Origin: Tsukamurella tyrosinosolvens
GTDB taxonomy: Bacteria; Actinomycetota; Actinomycetes; Mycobacteriales; Mycobacteriaceae
Reading direction: 5' to 3'
Length of the DNA: 64,000 nt
Assembly (NCBI RefSeq): GCF_900104775.1
Contig: NZ_FNSA01000003.1
Location: forward strand, 310,001-374,000
The stretch's first letter is position 1, and the number at the start of each line of letters is the position of its first letter. Made by a program: the position numbers and the translations under genes. Shown here in pieces: positions 31,969 to 44,426 of the stretch. The notes beneath the pieces are model-generated. The model saw nothing but the letters and a program-made list of their open reading frames with translations. It had not been told where the DNA came from and searched no databases.

Positions 31969-31995
31969 CACGGTTCGATAGGGTTGCGATCGCAA
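31965..31995 (+). promoter_or_regulatory. NRPS promoter with palindrome TTGCGATCGCAA
   Basis: TTGACA at 31965-31970 is a consensus -35. The -10 region at the usual 17-base spacing falls inside the perfect 12-base palindrome TTGCGATCGCAA (31984-31995), which extends to GGTTGCGATCGCAAACC. A dedicated repressor binding here would control the NRPS. No regulator gene is adjacent. Confidence 0.5.
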
Positions 31996-32014
31996 ACCTG
32001 ATGGAGAGGCGACC

Positions 32015-35000
32015 ATGGCGAACCGGTTCAAGGGGAGGCGCGCTGCGCGCGCCGGAGTGACGCTGACCCGGGCGCAGGAGCACGTTCTCGCCGCGCGCGC
32101 GGCCGATGGGCAGGGTCCGCTCTGGACGATCAGCGAGTACATCGTCCTCGACGGGGACGTCGACGACGCCGTGCTGCGCCGCGCCGCCGCGTACGTGGCG
32201 ACGGCGGCCGAGCCCCTCGTGGTCCGGATCGACGAGAAGGCGCACACCCAGGTCACCGGAGCCGGTACCACGGTTGTCGTGGAGGAGGTCGACCTGCGCC
32301 ACGCGGCCGATCCCGAGGAGGCGGCCCGCAGGTTCGCCGCGGACCGTCTGGCCTCGCCCCCGCGCGCGCCCCGGGTCCGCCTCGCCCTCGTCCGCACCTC
32401 CGCGACCCGGGTGCGGCTGCTGCTCGAATGCGACCTCGCGGTCGCCGACGGCTACACCGCCGCCCGCGTCCGCGCCGCGATCGCCCGCGCCTACACCGCC
32501 CTGGTCGAGGGCCGCACCCTGCAGGCGGACCCGATCCGTCCGCTGCGCGCGCTGCGCGACGCCGAATCCGGCTACCTCGCCTCCCGCGACCGCGCGGAGG
32601 ACGCCGCGTACTGGCGCGCCGCCGGCCTCCCGGGCCCGACCACGCTTCCGGGCGGCGCACCGTCGGGCGCCCCGAACGGCCAGGTCCGGGCGCCGTTGCT
32701 GTCCGTTCCCGCGGAGCTCGTCGGCAGCCTCGACGCCGAGGCCCGCGCCGTGGGCGTGCGGAACTTCACCGTCGCCGTCGTCGCGGCAGCGCTCGTCGCC
32801 GCGCGCCGCACCGGCGCCGAGCGGGTGCGGGTCGACCTGCCCGTGTCCGGCCGCATCGACGAGACCGGCCTCGACACCGACGGCGCCGCGGGCACCACCA
32901 TCGCCGTGCGCGTCGACCTCCCGCCGGCGGGCACGGTGCGGGAGTGCCTGCGCGCCGTCGACGCCTCCATCCGGCAGGCCTTCCTGCACCAGCGCGGCCG
33001 CCCGCTCGACGGCGAGCACGGCTCGACGGGCCTGGTCGTGAACTACCTGCAGCCGATCCCGGAGGACTTCGCCGGCGTGCCCGGTGGCACCGAGGTGATC
33101 AACGCCGGCCCCGTCCGGCACCTCGCCTTCGTCGCGCTCGCGATGGACGACGGCCTCGTCCTCGACGTCCGCGGCCGCGCCGGGGTCTTCGACGACGAGC
33201 AGGTCGCCGCCCTCGCCGCCGAGTGGCGCGGCGCCATCGCCGCGCTCGTCGCCGACCCCGACGCGCCGCTGGGCCCGCTCCGCGAGGTCGTTGTCGCCTC
33301 GGAGCCGGCCACCCCGGACGCCGCCGCGGTGGGTACCGCCGTCGGCGGCGACGACGTCGCGCTCGTCGCGCAGTTGCTGAGCGACATCCTCGGCGTGCCC
33401 GACGTGGGCCCCGACGATTCGCTCTTCGACCTGGGCGGCACCTCGCTGGTCGCGGTCCGGGTCACCGACCGGCTCGCCGAGCTGCGCGGCGTCCAGATCC
33501 CCGCGGTCGACGTCTTCGACAACCCCACGCCCCGCGGCCTGGCCGCGCTGCTCGCGACGGCGCCGCCCGTCGCCACGCCTGCGCCGAGCCCTTTGAGCGG
33601 CATCGCGATCGTCCCGGCGTCCGGGTCCGAGGACGCCGCGGCATCGTCGACCCCGGCCCCGTCCGGCCCGGTGATCCCGTCCCTGGGCGACGTTCCGGAG
33701 GCCCCCGCCTCGCACGCGCAGGCCGGCCTGTTCCGCGACTTCCAGCTCTCCGGGCCCTCGCCGGTCTACAACATGCCGCTGGTACTCGACTTCGACGAGC
33801 CCGTGGACGCCGCCGCGATGGCCCTCGCCGTGCGGGACGTGGTGATCAAGCACCGGGCGCTGCGCACCGTGCTGCGGCTGCGCGGCGACGACGTGGTGCA
33901 GGACCTCACCGTTCCCGTCGACGACGCCCGGCTGCTCGAGCGGCGCACCGTCGCCGCCGACGACCGCGACGACGCCGCCCGCGAGTGCGCCGCGTACGCC
34001 TTCGACCTCGCCGCGGAACCGCCCTTCCGGGGCTGGCTGCTGGAGGACGCCGACCCGGACGAGCCGCAGCGGATGGTCCTCGTGCTGCACCACACCGCCG
34101 GCGACGGCGCGTCCGTGGGGCCGCTGCTGCGCGACCTGGTCGCCGCCTACGCGGCCCGCCGCTCGGGCGTCGCGCCGGATCTCGGCGCCCCCGCCGTCGA
34201 GTACGCCGACGTCGCCGCGTGGCAGGTCGCGCGGCTGCGGGACCCCGACGGCCCGGTCGTGGCGCAGCGCGAGTTCTGGCGCCGCACGCTCGACGGTGCG
34301 CCCGCCGAGACCGCGCTGCCCGTCGACCGGCCGTACCCCGCGGAGAACGGCTTCGCCGGTGGCACTGTCGATCTCGCGTGGCCCGCCGAGCTCACCGCGT
34401 CGCTGCGGACCGTCGCGCGCGCGTCCGGAGCGAGCCTGTTCATGGTCCACTACGCCGCCCTCGCGGCGCTGCTGTCGAAGCTCGGCGCGGGCGACGACGT
34501 GGTGATCGGCACCGCCGCGTCCGGTCGCCCCGCGTCGTGCGACGACGTGGTCGGCATGTTCGTCAACCTGCTGCCCCTGCGCACCACCGTCGACTGGTCG
34601 GCCCCGTTCGAGGAGTACCTGCGGCGCACCCGCGCGACGGTCCTCGACGCCTACGCGAATCAGGACGTGCCGTTCGGCGAGGTCGTCGCGATGCAGCCCC
34701 GCGGCTCGGCCGCCCGTCACCCCGTCTTCCAGGTGATCCTCGGCTGGAACGAGGACCCGGGCTGGGGCGACGTGCGGGACGTCCTCGGCGCCGAGGTGGC
34801 GCCGATGGCCGCCGGCACGTCCCGCGCGGACCTGCTGTTCAGCATCACCGAGTCCGCCGACGGCCTCGCCGGCGGCGTCGAGTACCGCACCGACGTCTTC
34901 GACCGCGCCACGATCGAGACCCTGGTCGCCCGCTGGCGGCGGCTGCTCGAGCAGATCGCCGCGGAGCCGCGGACCCCCGTCGCGGCCCTCGACGTGCTGC

Positions 35001-38000
35001 TCGACGCCGAGCCCGCCACCCTCGCGGCGTGGGGCGCACCGTCGGGCCCGCAGCCCACCCGCGTCGTGCCCGACCTGATCGACGAGTGGATCCGCACCAG
35101 CCCCGACGCGCTCGCCCTCGTCGACGACGAGGAGTCGCTGACCTACGCCGACCTCGACCGGGAGGCGAACCGCTGGGCCCGCCACCTGCACGGCGAGGGC
35201 GTCCGCCCCGGCGACGTGGTCGCTGTGACGGTGCCCCGCTCGGCGCGGCTCCTCGTCGTGGAGCTGGCCGTGCTGCGCGCCGGCGCCGCGTACCTGCCGA
35301 TCGACCCCGCGTACCCCGCGGAGCGCATCGCGTTCCTGCTGGAGGACGCGGCGCCCCGCCTCGTGGTCGGCGCCGACACCGTCCCCGACCTGCAGCGGTT
35401 CGACGGCGCGCCGCTCACCGACGCCGAGCGGGGCCGGCCCCTGCGACCCGAGGACGCCGCGTACGTCGTCTACACCTCCGGCACGACCGGCACCCCGAAG
35501 GGCGTCGTGGTGCCGCACGCCGGTGCCGCCGGCCTGGCCGCGGCGATCGTCGCCGAAACCGGGGCGGGCCCGGGCGCGCAGGTGCTGTCGAACTTCTCGG
35601 TGGGCTTCGACATCTCCTTCTGGGACCTGCTCAGCGCGCTCGCCACCGGCGGCACGCTGCGGATCTCCGCCGAGACCCGCGTCGGCGACGAGCTCGCCGA
35701 CTTCGTCGAGGAGCACGGCGTCACGCACGCGCTCATCACCCCGTCGGTCCTGGCCGCGGTCACGCCGGGCCGGATGGCCTGCCTGACCTCGCTCACCGTG
35801 GGCGCCGAGGCGGTCACGCGGCCGCTCATCGAGGCCTGGGCACCCGGGCGCCGGCTGATCAACGCGTACGGCCCCACCGAGCTCACCGTCGCCACGACCG
35901 TCGGGCGGCTCGAACCCGGCGCCGACGTGGTGTCGATCGGCCGCCCCATCGGCGGCTCCCGCGCGTACGTCCTCGACGCGGGGCTGCGCCGCGTGCCGCC
36001 GGGCGTCGTCGGCGAGCTGTACGTCGGCGGGCCGGGCGTCGCGCGCGGCTACGGCGGCCGTCCGGGCCTGACGGCGTCGCGGTTCGTCGCCGACCCGCTC
36101 GGCGCCGACGGCGACCGCGTCTACCGCACCGGCGACCTCGTGCGCTGGCTGCCCGGCGGCGAGCTCGAGTACGTCGGCCGCGCCGACGACCAGGTGAAAC
36201 TGCGCGGCTTCCGGATCGAGCCGGGCGAGGTCGAGGCCGCGCTCGCCGCATGCCCCGGCGTCAGCGCCGCCGCGGTCGTCGTGCAGGGCGACGGTGCCGC
36301 CCGCCGCCTCGTCGGCTACGTCACCGGCACGGCGACCGAGCCGGACGCCCGGGCCTTCGCGGCGCGGAGCCTGCCCGCGCACATGGTGCCCGCCCGCGTG
36401 GTGGTGCTCGACGCGCTGCCGCTGACCGCGAACGGCAAGGTCGACCGCGCGGCGCTGCCCGCGCCCGACGCCGGCGACGAGGCCCGTTACCGCGCCCCCG
36501 GCACCTCCGCCGAGGAGCTCCTCGCCGGGGTCGTCGCCGAGGTGCTCGGCGTGGAGCGGGTCGGCGTCGACGACTCCTTCTTCGAACTGGGCGGCGACTC
36601 GATCACGGCGATCCAGCTGGTGGGCCGCGCCCGCGCCGCGGGCCTGACGCTGACCGCCCACGACGTCTTCGCGCACCGCACCGTCGCGGGGCTCGCCGCC
36701 GTGGCCGGCGTGGCCGATCCCGCGGACGCCGTGCCCGACGACGGCGTCGGTGAGATCCCGCCGACGCCGGTCCTCACCTGGTTCGCCGCGCGCGGCGGTA
36801 CGCCGGACGGCTTCCACCAGTCGGTGCTGGTCCGCACCCCGTCGTCGGTCGACATCGCGACGGTGCACGCGCTGACCCAGGCCGTCCTCGACCGGCACGA
36901 CGCCCTGCGCGCGGAGATCGGCGAGGCGCCCGGCGGGGGCCTCTCGCTCACCGCGCGGCCCGTCGGCGCGGTCGCCGCCGCCGACGTGGTGGACCGCGTC
37001 GACGCCACCGGTCTCTCCTTCGACGAGGTCGGCGCGATGATCGCCGCCCAGCACCGCCGGGTGACGGCCCTGTTGCGCCCGGGCGCACCGTCGCTCCTAC
37101 GGGTCGTGTGGTTCGACCTGGGCCCCGAGCGGGAGGGCGCGCTGCTGGTCGCGGCGCACCACTTCGTCGTCGACGGCGTCTCCTGGCGCATCCTGCTCAC
37201 CGACCTCGCAACCGGCTGGCACGCCGCCTCGACGGGCCGGCCCGTGGTGACGGCCCCGGTGGGCAGCTCCTTCCGCCGCTGGGCGACGGTGCTCGCCGAC
37301 CGCGCCGGGCAGGTGGGCCCGGACGAGCTCGCGTACTGGCGGTCCGTGCTCGACGGTGCGCCGTCCCTGGTCGACGGTGCGCTGGACCCGACCCGCGACA
37401 CCCACGGTTCCGCCGGCCATGCCGAACTGACCCTGTCCGCCGACGTCGCCGCGCCGTTGCTCGGCGCGGTGCCCGAGGCGTTCCACGCGGGCGTGCAGGA
37501 CGTGCTCCTCGCGGCCTTCGCGACCGCGGTGACCGCTTGGGCGGGCGAGCGCGGACGCGACGCCGAATCGGCGCTCGTCGAGGTGGAGACGCACGGCCGC
37601 GACGAGACCCTGGCCCCCGGCCTGGATCTCACGCGCACCGTCGGCTGGTTCACCAACGTCCACCCGCTGCGGCTGCGGCCGGGCGCGGGTGCCGACGCCG
37701 CCGCGGCGGTCAAGAACATCAAGGAGCAGCTGCGGACCGTCCCGGACGGCGGTATCGGCTACGGCCTCGCGCGGTTCGGCGGCGCCGCGGCGGCGCAGGA
37801 GTTCGCGGGACTGCCGCAGCCGGAGATCGGCTTCAACTACCTGGGCCGCACGACCGGCGCGAGCGACCGCGACTGGGCGCCCGACCGCCGCTTCCCCGAC
37901 CTCTCCCCGGCGCCCGACGGGCTCGCGCTGCTGCACGCCGTGGAGGTGAACGCGGTCGCCCGCGACGGCGCCGACGGGCCGGAGCTCGTCGCGTCGTGGA

Positions 38001-41000
38001 CGTGGGCGCCCGCGCTCGTCGACGAGGACGCGGTGCGCCGCCTCGGCGCGCTGTGGTTCGACGCCCTGCGCGGCGTCGTGGCCGCGGCCGACGACGCCGG
38101 CGGGCACACGCCCTCCGACTTCCCGCTGGTCGCCCTCACCGCGGCGCAGGTCGAGCGGCTCGACGAGCGCTACCCGGGCCTGCAGGACGTGCTGCCGCTG
38201 ACCGCGCTGCAGCAGGGCTTCCGGTATCACGCGGAGCTCGGCGACGCCGACGACGAACGGCCCGACCCGTACGTGGTGCAGACGGTGATCGACTTCGCGG
38301 GCGCCCTCGACGAGGGCCGCTTCGCGGCGTCGGTCGCGGCGCTCCTGGCCCGCCGCGAGGCGCTGCGCGCCCGGTTCGTCGCCGACGGCCTCGACGCGCC
38401 CGTCCAGGTCATCGCCGCCCCCGGGCCCGCGCCCTACCGGTACGAGGATGTGCGCGCGGACGACGACCCGGAGGGCCGGTTCGCCGAACTCGCCGCGGCC
38501 GAGCGGCGCCGCGGCTTCCGCCTCGACCGCGACCTCGGCATGCGGTTCCTTCTGGTCCGGGTGGGGGAGCGGGACTTCCGGCTGGTGGTGACCAACCACC
38601 ACATCCTGTGGGACGGCTGGTCGGCTCCGGTGATCTTCCGCGACCTGCTGGCCGGCTACGCGGGCCTCGACCCCGACGCCGCCGGCGTCCCGCGGGCGAC
38701 GCTGCGCGACTACTTCACCTGGCTGCGGGGCCGCGACGGCGACGCCGCGCGCACCGCGTGGGCCGCCGAGCTCGACGGCCTCGACGAGCCGACGCTCGTC
38801 GCCCGCGACCTCCCGCGCGCGCACCCGAGCGGCGCCGCGCGCGGGCCCGGAGCCGACGGCGGACCGTCGGGCCCGGAGCAGGACGAGGTCCGCGCGACCA
38901 TCCCCGCCAACCTGACCGCGGCCGTCACGCGCCTCGCGGGCCGCCTCGGCGCCACGCCGGGGGCGGTGCTGCAGGCCACCTGGGCGATCGCGCTCGGCGG
39001 CGCGACGGGCCGCGGCGACGTGGTCTTCGGCTCCGTGCAGTCGGGCCGCCCCGCGCAGCTCGACGGCGTCGAGGACCTGGTCGGCCTCCTCATCACCACC
39101 TCCCCGGTGCGGGTGGACCTGGACCCGCGGCGCACCGTCCGCGAGGTCGCGCTCGGCGTGCAGGAGCAGTACGTGCGCCTGCTCGACCACCAGCACCTCG
39201 GGCTGACGGGCATCGCCCGCGCGGCCGGGCGGGACGAGCTCTTCGACTCGCTGTTCGTGGTGGAGAACTACCCGTCGACCGCGGGCGCGACGATCCCCGG
39301 CACCGATGTCGAGGTCGTCGACGTGCGCGGCGACGACGCCACCCACTACCCGCTGTCCGTCGCCGTGGTCCCGGGCGAGACCCTGCACGTCCGCGCGGGC
39401 TTCCGCACCGACGCGGTGGACCGCGCGGCCGTCGAGGACCTCCTCGACCGGTGGCGCCGGATCCTGACCGCCGCGGTCGCGCGCCCCGACGCCCGGCTCG
39501 CCGACATCGACGGCGCAGGGGAGACCGAGCGGCTGCTGGTGCGGCGCTGGGGCGGCGCGATCGGCGGCGTGCCCGCCCGCACCCTGCCCGAGCTGTTCGC
39601 GCGCCGCGCCGCGGCCCGGCCGAAGTCCCGGGCCGTCGCGGGCGAGGGCACGCCCCTCACCTACGCCGAGCTCGACGCGCTCTCGAACCGGTGGGCGCGC
39701 CGCTTCCTCGCCGAGGGCGTCGGCCCGGGCGACGTGGTCGCCGTGACCGCGCCCCGCTCGATCGGCTTCGTCGCCGTCGTGCTCGGCGTCGCGAAGGCCG
39801 GCGGCGCGTTCCTGCCCATCGACGCCGCGACGCCGCGGGAGCGGATCGAGGCCATGTTCGCCGACGCGCACCCCGTCCTCGAGGTCGACGGTGCGCTGCT
39901 CGACGCGGGGCCCGGCGGGGACGCGGGCGAGGAGCCCGTCACCGACGCCGACCGGCGTGCTCCCCTGACCCCGCAGGACGCGGCCTACGTCATCTTCACC
40001 TCGGGCTCGACGGGCACGCCCAAGGGCGTCACCGTCACCCACGCCGGCCTCGCCGACCTGGTGCGGACCTTCGACGAGCTGGATCTCGGGCCGGGGACCC
40101 GGATGCTGCACAACGCGTCCGTCGGCTTCGACGCCGCGGTCTGGGAGCTGCTGTGCGCGCTCGGCACGGGCGGCACGCTGGTCGTCTCGGCGACGGTGCG
40201 CGCGGGCCGCGAGCTCGCCGCCTTCGTCGAGAAGTACCGGGTCACCAACGCGGTGCTCACGCCCTCCGTGCTGGCGTCGGTGCCGGAGAGGCGGATGCGG
40301 GGCCTGACGTCGCTGGTGGTCGCCGCCGAGGCGGTGCCGCGTGCGCTCGTCGACCGCTGGGGCCCCGGCCGCCGGCTGGTCAACGCCTACGGCCCCACGG
40401 AGGCCACGATCGCGGTCTCGTTCGCGCGGATCCGCCCCGGCGAGTCCGGCCCGGTGCCCATCGGCCGCCCCGTCCGCGGCATGGCGGTCCGGGTGCTCGA
40501 CGGCGCCCTCCGCCGCGTCGCGCCCGGCGTCGTGGGCGAGTTGTACGTCGCGGGCGCCGCGGTGGCCCGCGGCTACGTCGGCCGGCCGGGCCTCACGGCG
40601 TCCCGGTTCGTCGCCGACCCGTACGGTGGCGCCGGGACCCGCATGTACCGCACGGGTGACCTGGTCCGGTGGCTGCCCGACGGGACGCTGGAGTACGTGG
40701 GGCGCGCCGACGACCAGGTGAAGATCCGCGGCGTCCGCGTCGAGCTCGGCGAGGTGGAGGCGGCGCTGGCCGCCTGCCCGGGCGTGAGCGCCGCGGTCGC
40801 CGCGGTGCGCGACGGCGCCACCGGTGCGCGGCTCGTCGGGTACGTCGTCGCGCCCGGCCTCGCGCCCGACGAGGTGACGGCCGCCGTCGCCCGCCGGCTG
40901 CCCGCCGCGATGGTCCCGTTCGTCGTGGTGCTCGACGCGCTGCCGCTGACCCCGAGCGGCAAGCTCGACCGGGCTGCGCTGCCGGAGCCGGTGTTCGCCG

Positions 41001-42409
41001 CCGCGGCCGGGTACCGGGCCCCCGAGACCGAGGAGGAGCGGGCCATGGTCGCGCTGTTCGAGTCGGTCCTCGAGGCCGAGGGCGTGGGCCTGGACGACTC
41101 CTTCTTCGAGCTGGGCGGCGACTCGTTGTCGCTGATGCGGCTCGTGGACCGCGTGGACGTCGACTTCGGGGTCCGCGTCCCGATCGTGGGGCTGTTCGAG
41201 AGCGCCACCCCGGCGTCGGTGCTCGCGTCGCTGTCGGCGGCGGGAGGGGCGCGCGCCGGCGTCGAGGTCCCCGTCGACGACGTGCGGTTCGCGCCGGCCA
41301 CGCCCGACGTGGTGCCGAGCGGGCACGAGGTCCTCGTCACCGGCGCCACCGGCCTGCTGGGCGGGCACCTGATCCGGGCCGTGCTCGAGGCGGACCCCGC
41401 GGCGCGCGTGCGGGCCCTGGTCCGCGCCCGCGACGAGGCGTCGGGGCTGGAGCGGATCCGCGCGACGATGCGGGGCTACGGCTCCTGGTCGGACGGCTAC
41501 GAGGACCGCATCACCGCGCTCCCCGGCGACCTCGCCGAGCCGGGCCTGGGCGTGGACGCGGCCGTGTGGGATCGCGTCATCGAGCAGGTCGACGCGATCA
41601 TCCACTGCGGCGCGCGGGTCAACCACGTCGAGCCCTACCCGCGGCTGCGGGCCGCCAACGTCGACTCCACGCGGTTCCTGCTGGAGCTGGCCTCGCGGCG
41701 GCCGGGGACGGTCTTCCAGTTCGTCTCCACCATCTCCGCCGCGGGCGCCTTCGAGGAGATCCCCGACGCCGGGTACACGCACTCGAAGTGGGTGGCCGAG
41801 CGGGTCGTGGAGCTCGCGGCGGCGAGCGGCGTCCCGTCGACGATCCTGCGTCCCGGCCTCCTGACGGGCGCCCTGGACTCGGGCGCGACGAACACGGACG
41901 ACGCCTTCTGGAACCTGGTGCGGTCGATCGCGACGGTCGGCGCGGCACCGTCGGAGCTGCTGGACCAGACGATCGAGATGACCCCCGTCGACCGCGCCGC
42001 GGAGGCGATGGTCGAGGTCCTCCGCACGGGCGACGAGCCGCTGCGGACGCTCGAGGTGGGCAGCGGCTCGCGGGTGAGCTGGCGGGAGATCGTCGGGGCG
42101 CTGCGCCGCGGCGGCTATCCCGTCGAGGCGGTGCCGGGGCACGTCTTCCTGGAGCGGCAGACCGCCGCGTTCCGCGACCGGCCGGAGGTGGCGGGGGCGC
42201 TCGCGCGCGCCATTCTGCTCATCCGTGCAGGTCTGGAGCGTGAGACCGTCGGCGAGGGTGGCGGCTGGACCCCGACGAGCGCCGCCGACGGGCGGATCGG
42301 GCTCGACGGTGACCGGGGTCCCGTCGGGGACGCCGGGCTCGACGTCTACGTCGACTACTTGGTGCGCATCGGCTTCCTCCCGCGCGTGGGGAAAGGGGCC
42401 GAGGTGTGA
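32015..42409 (+). CDS. Nonribosomal peptide synthetase, C*-PCP-C-A-PCP-E-C-A-PCP-reductase
   Basis: A 3464-residue NRPS; the start ATG follows GGAGAGG. Domains in order: (1) condensation-like domain, residues 1-430, with DLAVADG (140-146) replacing HHxxxDG; (2) carrier domain, Ser477 in LGGTSL; (3) condensation domain with HHTAGDG (His692-693); (4) adenylation domain, about 1020-1480, [11 protein letters not shown] at 1153 and catalytic Lys1475; (5) carrier, Ser1529; (6) epimerisation domain, His1715-1716 and [10 protein letters not shown]; (7) condensation domain, HHILWDG (2195-2201); (8) adenylation domain, about 2525-2990, Lys2983; (9) carrier, Ser3037; (10) reductase domain with GATGLLGG (3110-3117) and Tyr3254/Lys3258. 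It should join an acyl or aminoacyl starter to a D- and then an L-type residue and release an aldehyde or alcohol. By alignment to GrsA I read specificity codes of about D-I-W-L-L-V-A-V-A-K and D-A-W-V-L-V-A-I-A-K; I do not predict substrates. No MbtH, PPTase or transporter lies beside it. Confidence 0.93.
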   Translation: MANRFKGRRAARAGVTLTRAQEHVLAARAADGQGPLWTISEYIVLDGDVDDAVLRRAAAYVATAAEPLVVRIDEKAHTQVTGAGTTVVVEEVDLRHAADPEEAARRFAADRLASPPRAPRVRLALVRTSATRVRLLLECDLAVADGYTAARVRAAIARAYTALVEGRTLQADPIRPLRALRDAESGYLASRDRAEDAAYWRAAGLPGPTTLPGGAPSGAPNGQVRAPLLSVPAELVGSLDAEARAVGVRNFTVAVVAAALVAARRTGAERVRVDLPVSGRIDETGLDTDGAAGTTIAVRVDLPPAGTVRECLRAVDASIRQAFLHQRGRPLDGEHGSTGLVVNYLQPIPEDFAGVPGGTEVINAGPVRHLAFVALAMDDGLVLDVRGRAGVFDDEQVAALAAEWRGAIAALVADPDAPLGPLREVVVASEPATPDAAAVGTAVGGDDVALVAQLLSDILGVPDVGPDDSLFDLGGTSLVAVRVTDRLAELRGVQIPAVDVFDNPTPRGLAALLATAPPVATPAPSPLSGIAIVPASGSEDAAASSTPAPSGPVIPSLGDVPEAPASHAQAGLFRDFQLSGPSPVYNMPLVLDFDEPVDAAAMALAVRDVVIKHRALRTVLRLRGDDVVQDLTVPVDDARLLERRTVAADDRDDAARECAAYAFDLAAEPPFRGWLLEDADPDEPQRMVLVLHHTAGDGASVGPLLRDLVAAYAARRSGVAPDLGAPAVEYADVAAWQVARLRDPDGPVVAQREFWRRTLDGAPAETALPVDRPYPAENGFAGGTVDLAWPAELTASLRTVARASGASLFMVHYAALAALLSKLGAGDDVVIGTAASGRPASCDDVVGMFVNLLPLRTTVDWSAPFEEYLRRTRATVLDAYANQDVPFGEVVAMQPRGSAARHPVFQVILGWNEDPGWGDVRDVLGAEVAPMAAGTSRADLLFSITESADGLAGGVEYRTDVFDRATIETLVARWRRLLEQIAAEPRTPVAALDVLLDAEPATLAAWGAPSGPQPTRVVPDLIDEWIRTSPDALALVDDEESLTYADLDREANRWARHLHGEGVRPGDVVAVTVPRSARLLVVELAVLRAGAAYLPIDPAYPAERIAFLLEDAAPRLVVGADTVPDLQRFDGAPLTDAERGRPLRPEDAAYVVYTSGTTGTPKGVVVPHAGAAGLAAAIVAETGAGPGAQVLSNFSVGFDISFWDLLSALATGGTLRISAETRVGDELADFVEEHGVTHALITPSVLAAVTPGRMACLTSLTVGAEAVTRPLIEAWAPGRRLINAYGPTELTVATTVGRLEPGADVVSIGRPIGGSRAYVLDAGLRRVPPGVVGELYVGGPGVARGYGGRPGLTASRFVADPLGADGDRVYRTGDLVRWLPGGELEYVGRADDQVKLRGFRIEPGEVEAALAACPGVSAAAVVVQGDGAARRLVGYVTGTATEPDARAFAARSLPAHMVPARVVVLDALPLTANGKVDRAALPAPDAGDEARYRAPGTSAEELLAGVVAEVLGVERVGVDDSFFELGGDSITAIQLVGRARAAGLTLTAHDVFAHRTVAGLAAVAGVADPADAVPDDGVGEIPPTPVLTWFAARGGTPDGFHQSVLVRTPSSVDIATVHALTQAVLDRHDALRAEIGEAPGGGLSLTARPVGAVAAADVVDRVDATGLSFDEVGAMIAAQHRRVTALLRPGAPSLLRVVWFDLGPEREGALLVAAHHFVVDGVSWRILLTDLATGWHAASTGRPVVTAPVGSSFRRWATVLADRAGQVGPDELAYWRSVLDGAPSLVDGALDPTRDTHGSAGHAELTLSADVAAPLLGAVPEAFHAGVQDVLLAAFATAVTAWAGERGRDAESALVEVETHGRDETLAPGLDLTRTVGWFTNVHPLRLRPGAGADAAAAVKNIKEQLRTVPDGGIGYGLARFGGAAAAQEFAGLPQPEIGFNYLGRTTGASDRDWAPDRRFPDLSPAPDGLALLHAVEVNAVARDGADGPELVASWTWAPALVDEDAVRRLGALWFDALRGVVAAADDAGGHTPSDFPLVALTAAQVERLDERYPGLQDVLPLTALQQGFRYHAELGDADDERPDPYVVQTVIDFAGALDEGRFAASVAALLARREALRARFVADGLDAPVQVIAAPGPAPYRYEDVRADDDPEGRFAELAAAERRRGFRLDRDLGMRFLLVRVGERDFRLVVTNHHILWDGWSAPVIFRDLLAGYAGLDPDAAGVPRATLRDYFTWLRGRDGDAARTAWAAELDGLDEPTLVARDLPRAHPSGAARGPGADGGPSGPEQDEVRATIPANLTAAVTRLAGRLGATPGAVLQATWAIALGGATGRGDVVFGSVQSGRPAQLDGVEDLVGLLITTSPVRVDLDPRRTVREVALGVQEQYVRLLDHQHLGLTGIARAAGRDELFDSLFVVENYPSTAGATIPGTDVEVVDVRGDDATHYPLSVAVVPGETLHVRAGFRTDAVDRAAVEDLLDRWRRILTAAVARPDARLADIDGAGETERLLVRRWGGAIGGVPARTLPELFARRAAARPKSRAVAGEGTPLTYAELDALSNRWARRFLAEGVGPGDVVAVTAPRSIGFVAVVLGVAKAGGAFLPIDAATPRERIEAMFADAHPVLEVDGALLDAGPGGDAGEEPVTDADRRAPLTPQDAAYVIFTSGSTGTPKGVTVTHAGLADLVRTFDELDLGPGTRMLHNASVGFDAAVWELLCALGTGGTLVVSATVRAGRELAAFVEKYRVTNAVLTPSVLASVPERRMRGLTSLVVAAEAVPRALVDRWGPGRRLVNAYGPTEATIAVSFARIRPGESGPVPIGRPVRGMAVRVLDGALRRVAPGVVGELYVAGAAVARGYVGRPGLTASRFVADPYGGAGTRMYRTGDLVRWLPDGTLEYVGRADDQVKIRGVRVELGEVEAALAACPGVSAAVAAVRDGATGARLVGYVVAPGLAPDEVTAAVARRLPAAMVPFVVVLDALPLTPSGKLDRAALPEPVFAAAAGYRAPETEEERAMVALFESVLEAEGVGLDDSFFELGGDSLSLMRLVDRVDVDFGVRVPIVGLFESATPASVLASLSAAGGARAGVEVPVDDVRFAPATPDVVPSGHEVLVTGATGLLGGHLIRAVLEADPAARVRALVRARDEASGLERIRATMRGYGSWSDGYEDRITALPGDLAEPGLGVDAAVWDRVIEQVDAIIHCGARVNHVEPYPRLRAANVDSTRFLLELASRRPGTVFQFVSTISAAGAFEEIPDAGYTHSKWVAERVVELAAASGVPSTILRPGLLTGALDSGATNTDDAFWNLVRSIATVGAAPSELLDQTIEMTPVDRAAEAMVEVLRTGDEPLRTLEVGSGSRVSWREIVGALRRGGYPVEAVPGHVFLERQTAAFRDRPEVAGALARAILLIRAGLERETVGEGGGWTPTSAADGRIGLDGDRGPVGDAGLDVYVDYLVRIGFLPRVGKGAEV

Positions 42410-42455
42410 TGTGAGATGTTGCACGTCACCCTCGGTTCTGTGACCTTGCCCGATG

Positions 42456-42471
42456 TGTGACACTGGTTCAA
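42456..42471 (+). promoter_or_regulatory. Weak CRP-like half-site upstream of pckG
   Basis: TGTGACACTGGTTCAA resembles TGTGA-N6-TCACA with a good left half and a poor right half (three of five). It lies 31 bases before the pckG start, in a 93-base gap after the NRPS. cAMP control of gluconeogenesis would be plausible, but the match is weak. Confidence 0.25.
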
Positions 42472-42502
42472 AGGTTCGTATGCGACTTTGGAGATGACAC
42501 CT

Positions 42503-44347
42503 ATGACGTCAGCCACGATTCCCGGCCTCGAGGGGGATTCGGTCCCCACGAAGCACGCCCAGCTCGTCGAGTGGGTGCGCGAGGTCGCCGAGCTCACGCA
42601 GCCCGACCGCGTGGTGTGGGCCGACGGTTCGGACGCCGAATGGGATCGCCTGACCGCCGAGATGGTCGCCGCGGGCACGTTCACCAAGCTGAACGACGCG
42701 AAGAAGCCCAACTCCTTCCTCGCACTGTCGGACCCGGCGGACGTGGCGCGCGTGGAGTCGCGCACCTACATCTGTTCGGAGACCAAGGAGGGCGCGGGCC
42801 CGACGAACAACTGGGTCCGTCCCGCCGAGATGCGCGCGACGATGACCGACCTCTACCGCGGCTCGATGCAGGGCCGCACCATGTACGTGGTGCCCTTCTG
42901 CATGGGCCCGCTGGGCGCCGACGACCCGAAGCTGGGCGTCGAGCTGACCGACAGCCCCTACGTGGTGGTCTCGATGAAGATCATGACCCGCATGGGCACC
43001 GCGGTGCTGGAGAAGCTGGGCGACGAGGGCTTCTTCGTCAAGGCCATCCACTCCGTGGGCAAGCCGCTCGCGCCGGGCGAGGCCGACGTGGCGTGGCCCT
43101 GCAGCGAGACCAAGTACATCACCCACTTCCCCGAGACCCGCGAGATCTGGTCGTACGGCTCGGGGTACGGCGGCAACGCGCTGCTGGGCAAGAAGTGCTA
43201 CGCGCTGCGCATCGCCTCGGCCATGGCGCACGACGAGGGCTGGCTCGCCGAGCACATGCTGATCCTCAAGCTGATCTCGCCGGAGGACAAGGTCTACTAC
43301 ATCGCCGCGGCGTTCCCGTCGGCCTGCGGTAAGACCAACCTCGCGATGATCCAGCCGACCCTGCCGGGCTGGCGCGCCGAGACCGTCGGCGACGACATCG
43401 CCTGGATGCGCTTCGGCAAGGACGGCCGCCTGTACGCGGTGAACCCGGAGTTCGGCTTCTTCGGCGTCGCCCCGGGCACGTCGATGGACTCGAACCCGAA
43501 CGCGATGAAGACCATCGACGCCGGAAACACCATCTTCACCAACGTCGCCAAGACCGACGACGGCGACGTCTGGTGGGAGGGCATGTCGGCCGCGCCGCAG
43601 CACCTGACCGACTGGCGCGGCGACGACTGGGAGAGCTCCTCCGCCGAGAACGAGGACGGCGTCGTCACCGTCGCCGCGCACCCGAACTCGCGGTACACCA
43701 CCCCGATGTCGCAGTGCCCGTCGATCGCCCCCGAGTGGGACGACCCGCAGGGCGTGCCGATCTCGGCCATCCTGTTCGGCGGCCGCCGCAAGACGACGGT
43801 GCCGCTGGTCACGCAGGCGCGCGACTGGAAGCACGGCGTCTTCATGGGCGCGACCGTCGGCTCGGAGCAGACCGCCGCCGCCGAGGGCAAGGTGGGCACC
43901 GTCCGCCGCGACCCGATGGCGATGCTGCCCTTCCTGGGCTACAACGTGGGCGACTACTTCGACCACTGGCTCACCATCGGCAAGCAGGCCGACGAGTCGA
44001 AGCTGCCGGCCGTGTTCTACGTGAACTGGTTCCGCCGCGGCGAGGACAAGCGCTTCCTGTGGCCCGGATTCGGCGAGAACAGCCGCGTGCTGAAGTGGAT
44101 CGTCGACCGCATCGAGGGCAACGCCGCCGGCAAGGAGACGCCGATCGGCATCGTCGCCACCCCGGAGGAGCTGGACCTCACCGGCCTGGACACCCCGGTC
44201 GCCGACGTCGCCGAGGCGCTGGCCGTGAACGTCGACGAGTGGAAGGGCGAGCTGCCGTCGATCGACGAGTGGTTCGAGTTCGTCGGCGACAAGCTGCCCA
44301 CCGGCCTCAAGGACGAGCTGGACGCGCTCAAGCAGCGCCTGGGCTGA
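42503..44347 (+). CDS. pckG: Phosphoenolpyruvate carboxykinase (GTP)
   Basis: A 614-residue GTP-dependent PEPCK, converting oxaloacetate and GTP to PEP, GDP and CO2 (gluconeogenesis). The P loop [14 protein letters not shown] has Lys277 and the reactive Cys275 seen in GTP-type enzymes. [21 protein letters not shown] carries the metal-binding Asp residues, and the guanine-binding region is near NYDFGDY-like [10 protein letters not shown]. Length matches M. tuberculosis Rv0211 (606). I chose ATG 42503, nine bases after GGAG, over an in-frame ATG at 42494. A 16-bp hairpin terminator follows. Position after trmB and the small GTPase-like genes is conserved in mycobacteria; here the NRPS is inserted before it. 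Confidence 0.96.
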   Translation: MTSATIPGLEGDSVPTKHAQLVEWVREVAELTQPDRVVWADGSDAEWDRLTAEMVAAGTFTKLNDAKKPNSFLALSDPADVARVESRTYICSETKEGAGPTNNWVRPAEMRATMTDLYRGSMQGRTMYVVPFCMGPLGADDPKLGVELTDSPYVVVSMKIMTRMGTAVLEKLGDEGFFVKAIHSVGKPLAPGEADVAWPCSETKYITHFPETREIWSYGSGYGGNALLGKKCYALRIASAMAHDEGWLAEHMLILKLISPEDKVYYIAAAFPSACGKTNLAMIQPTLPGWRAETVGDDIAWMRFGKDGRLYAVNPEFGFFGVAPGTSMDSNPNAMKTIDAGNTIFTNVAKTDDGDVWWEGMSAAPQHLTDWRGDDWESSSAENEDGVVTVAAHPNSRYTTPMSQCPSIAPEWDDPQGVPISAILFGGRRKTTVPLVTQARDWKHGVFMGATVGSEQTAAAEGKVGTVRRDPMAMLPFLGYNVGDYFDHWLTIGKQADESKLPAVFYVNWFRRGEDKRFLWPGFGENSRVLKWIVDRIEGNAAGKETPIGIVATPEELDLTGLDTPVADVAEALAVNVDEWKGELPSIDEWFEFVGDKLPTGLKDELDALKQRLG

Positions 44348-44359
44348 TCCCCTGACACG

Positions 44360-44395
44360 CACTGCGCCCCCGCCGAGACCGGCGGGGGCGCAGTG
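44360..44395. terminator. Perfect 16-bp hairpin terminator
   Basis: CACTGCGCCCCCGCCG (44360-44375) pairs perfectly with CGGCGGGGGCGCAGTG (44380-44395) around the loop AGAC. It ends pckG and, read the other way, the acyl-CoA ligase gene. Confidence 0.9.
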
Positions 44396-44426
44396 CTGTC
44401 CGGGCTACCGCAGACGGCGCTCCGCG

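Noticed and set aside
31844-42463. Two very long open frames (about 1700 and 1800 codons) on the minus strand opposite the NRPS
   Set aside because: They are antisense shadows caused by the G/C-rich third positions of the NRPS; the translations are low-complexity Arg/Ala/Gly/Val/Asp sequence without domains, and the plus strand shows all NRPS motifs.
42410-42502. A terminator between the NRPS and pckG
   Set aside because: No stable hairpin seen; the gap contains promoter-like and CRP-like sequence instead.
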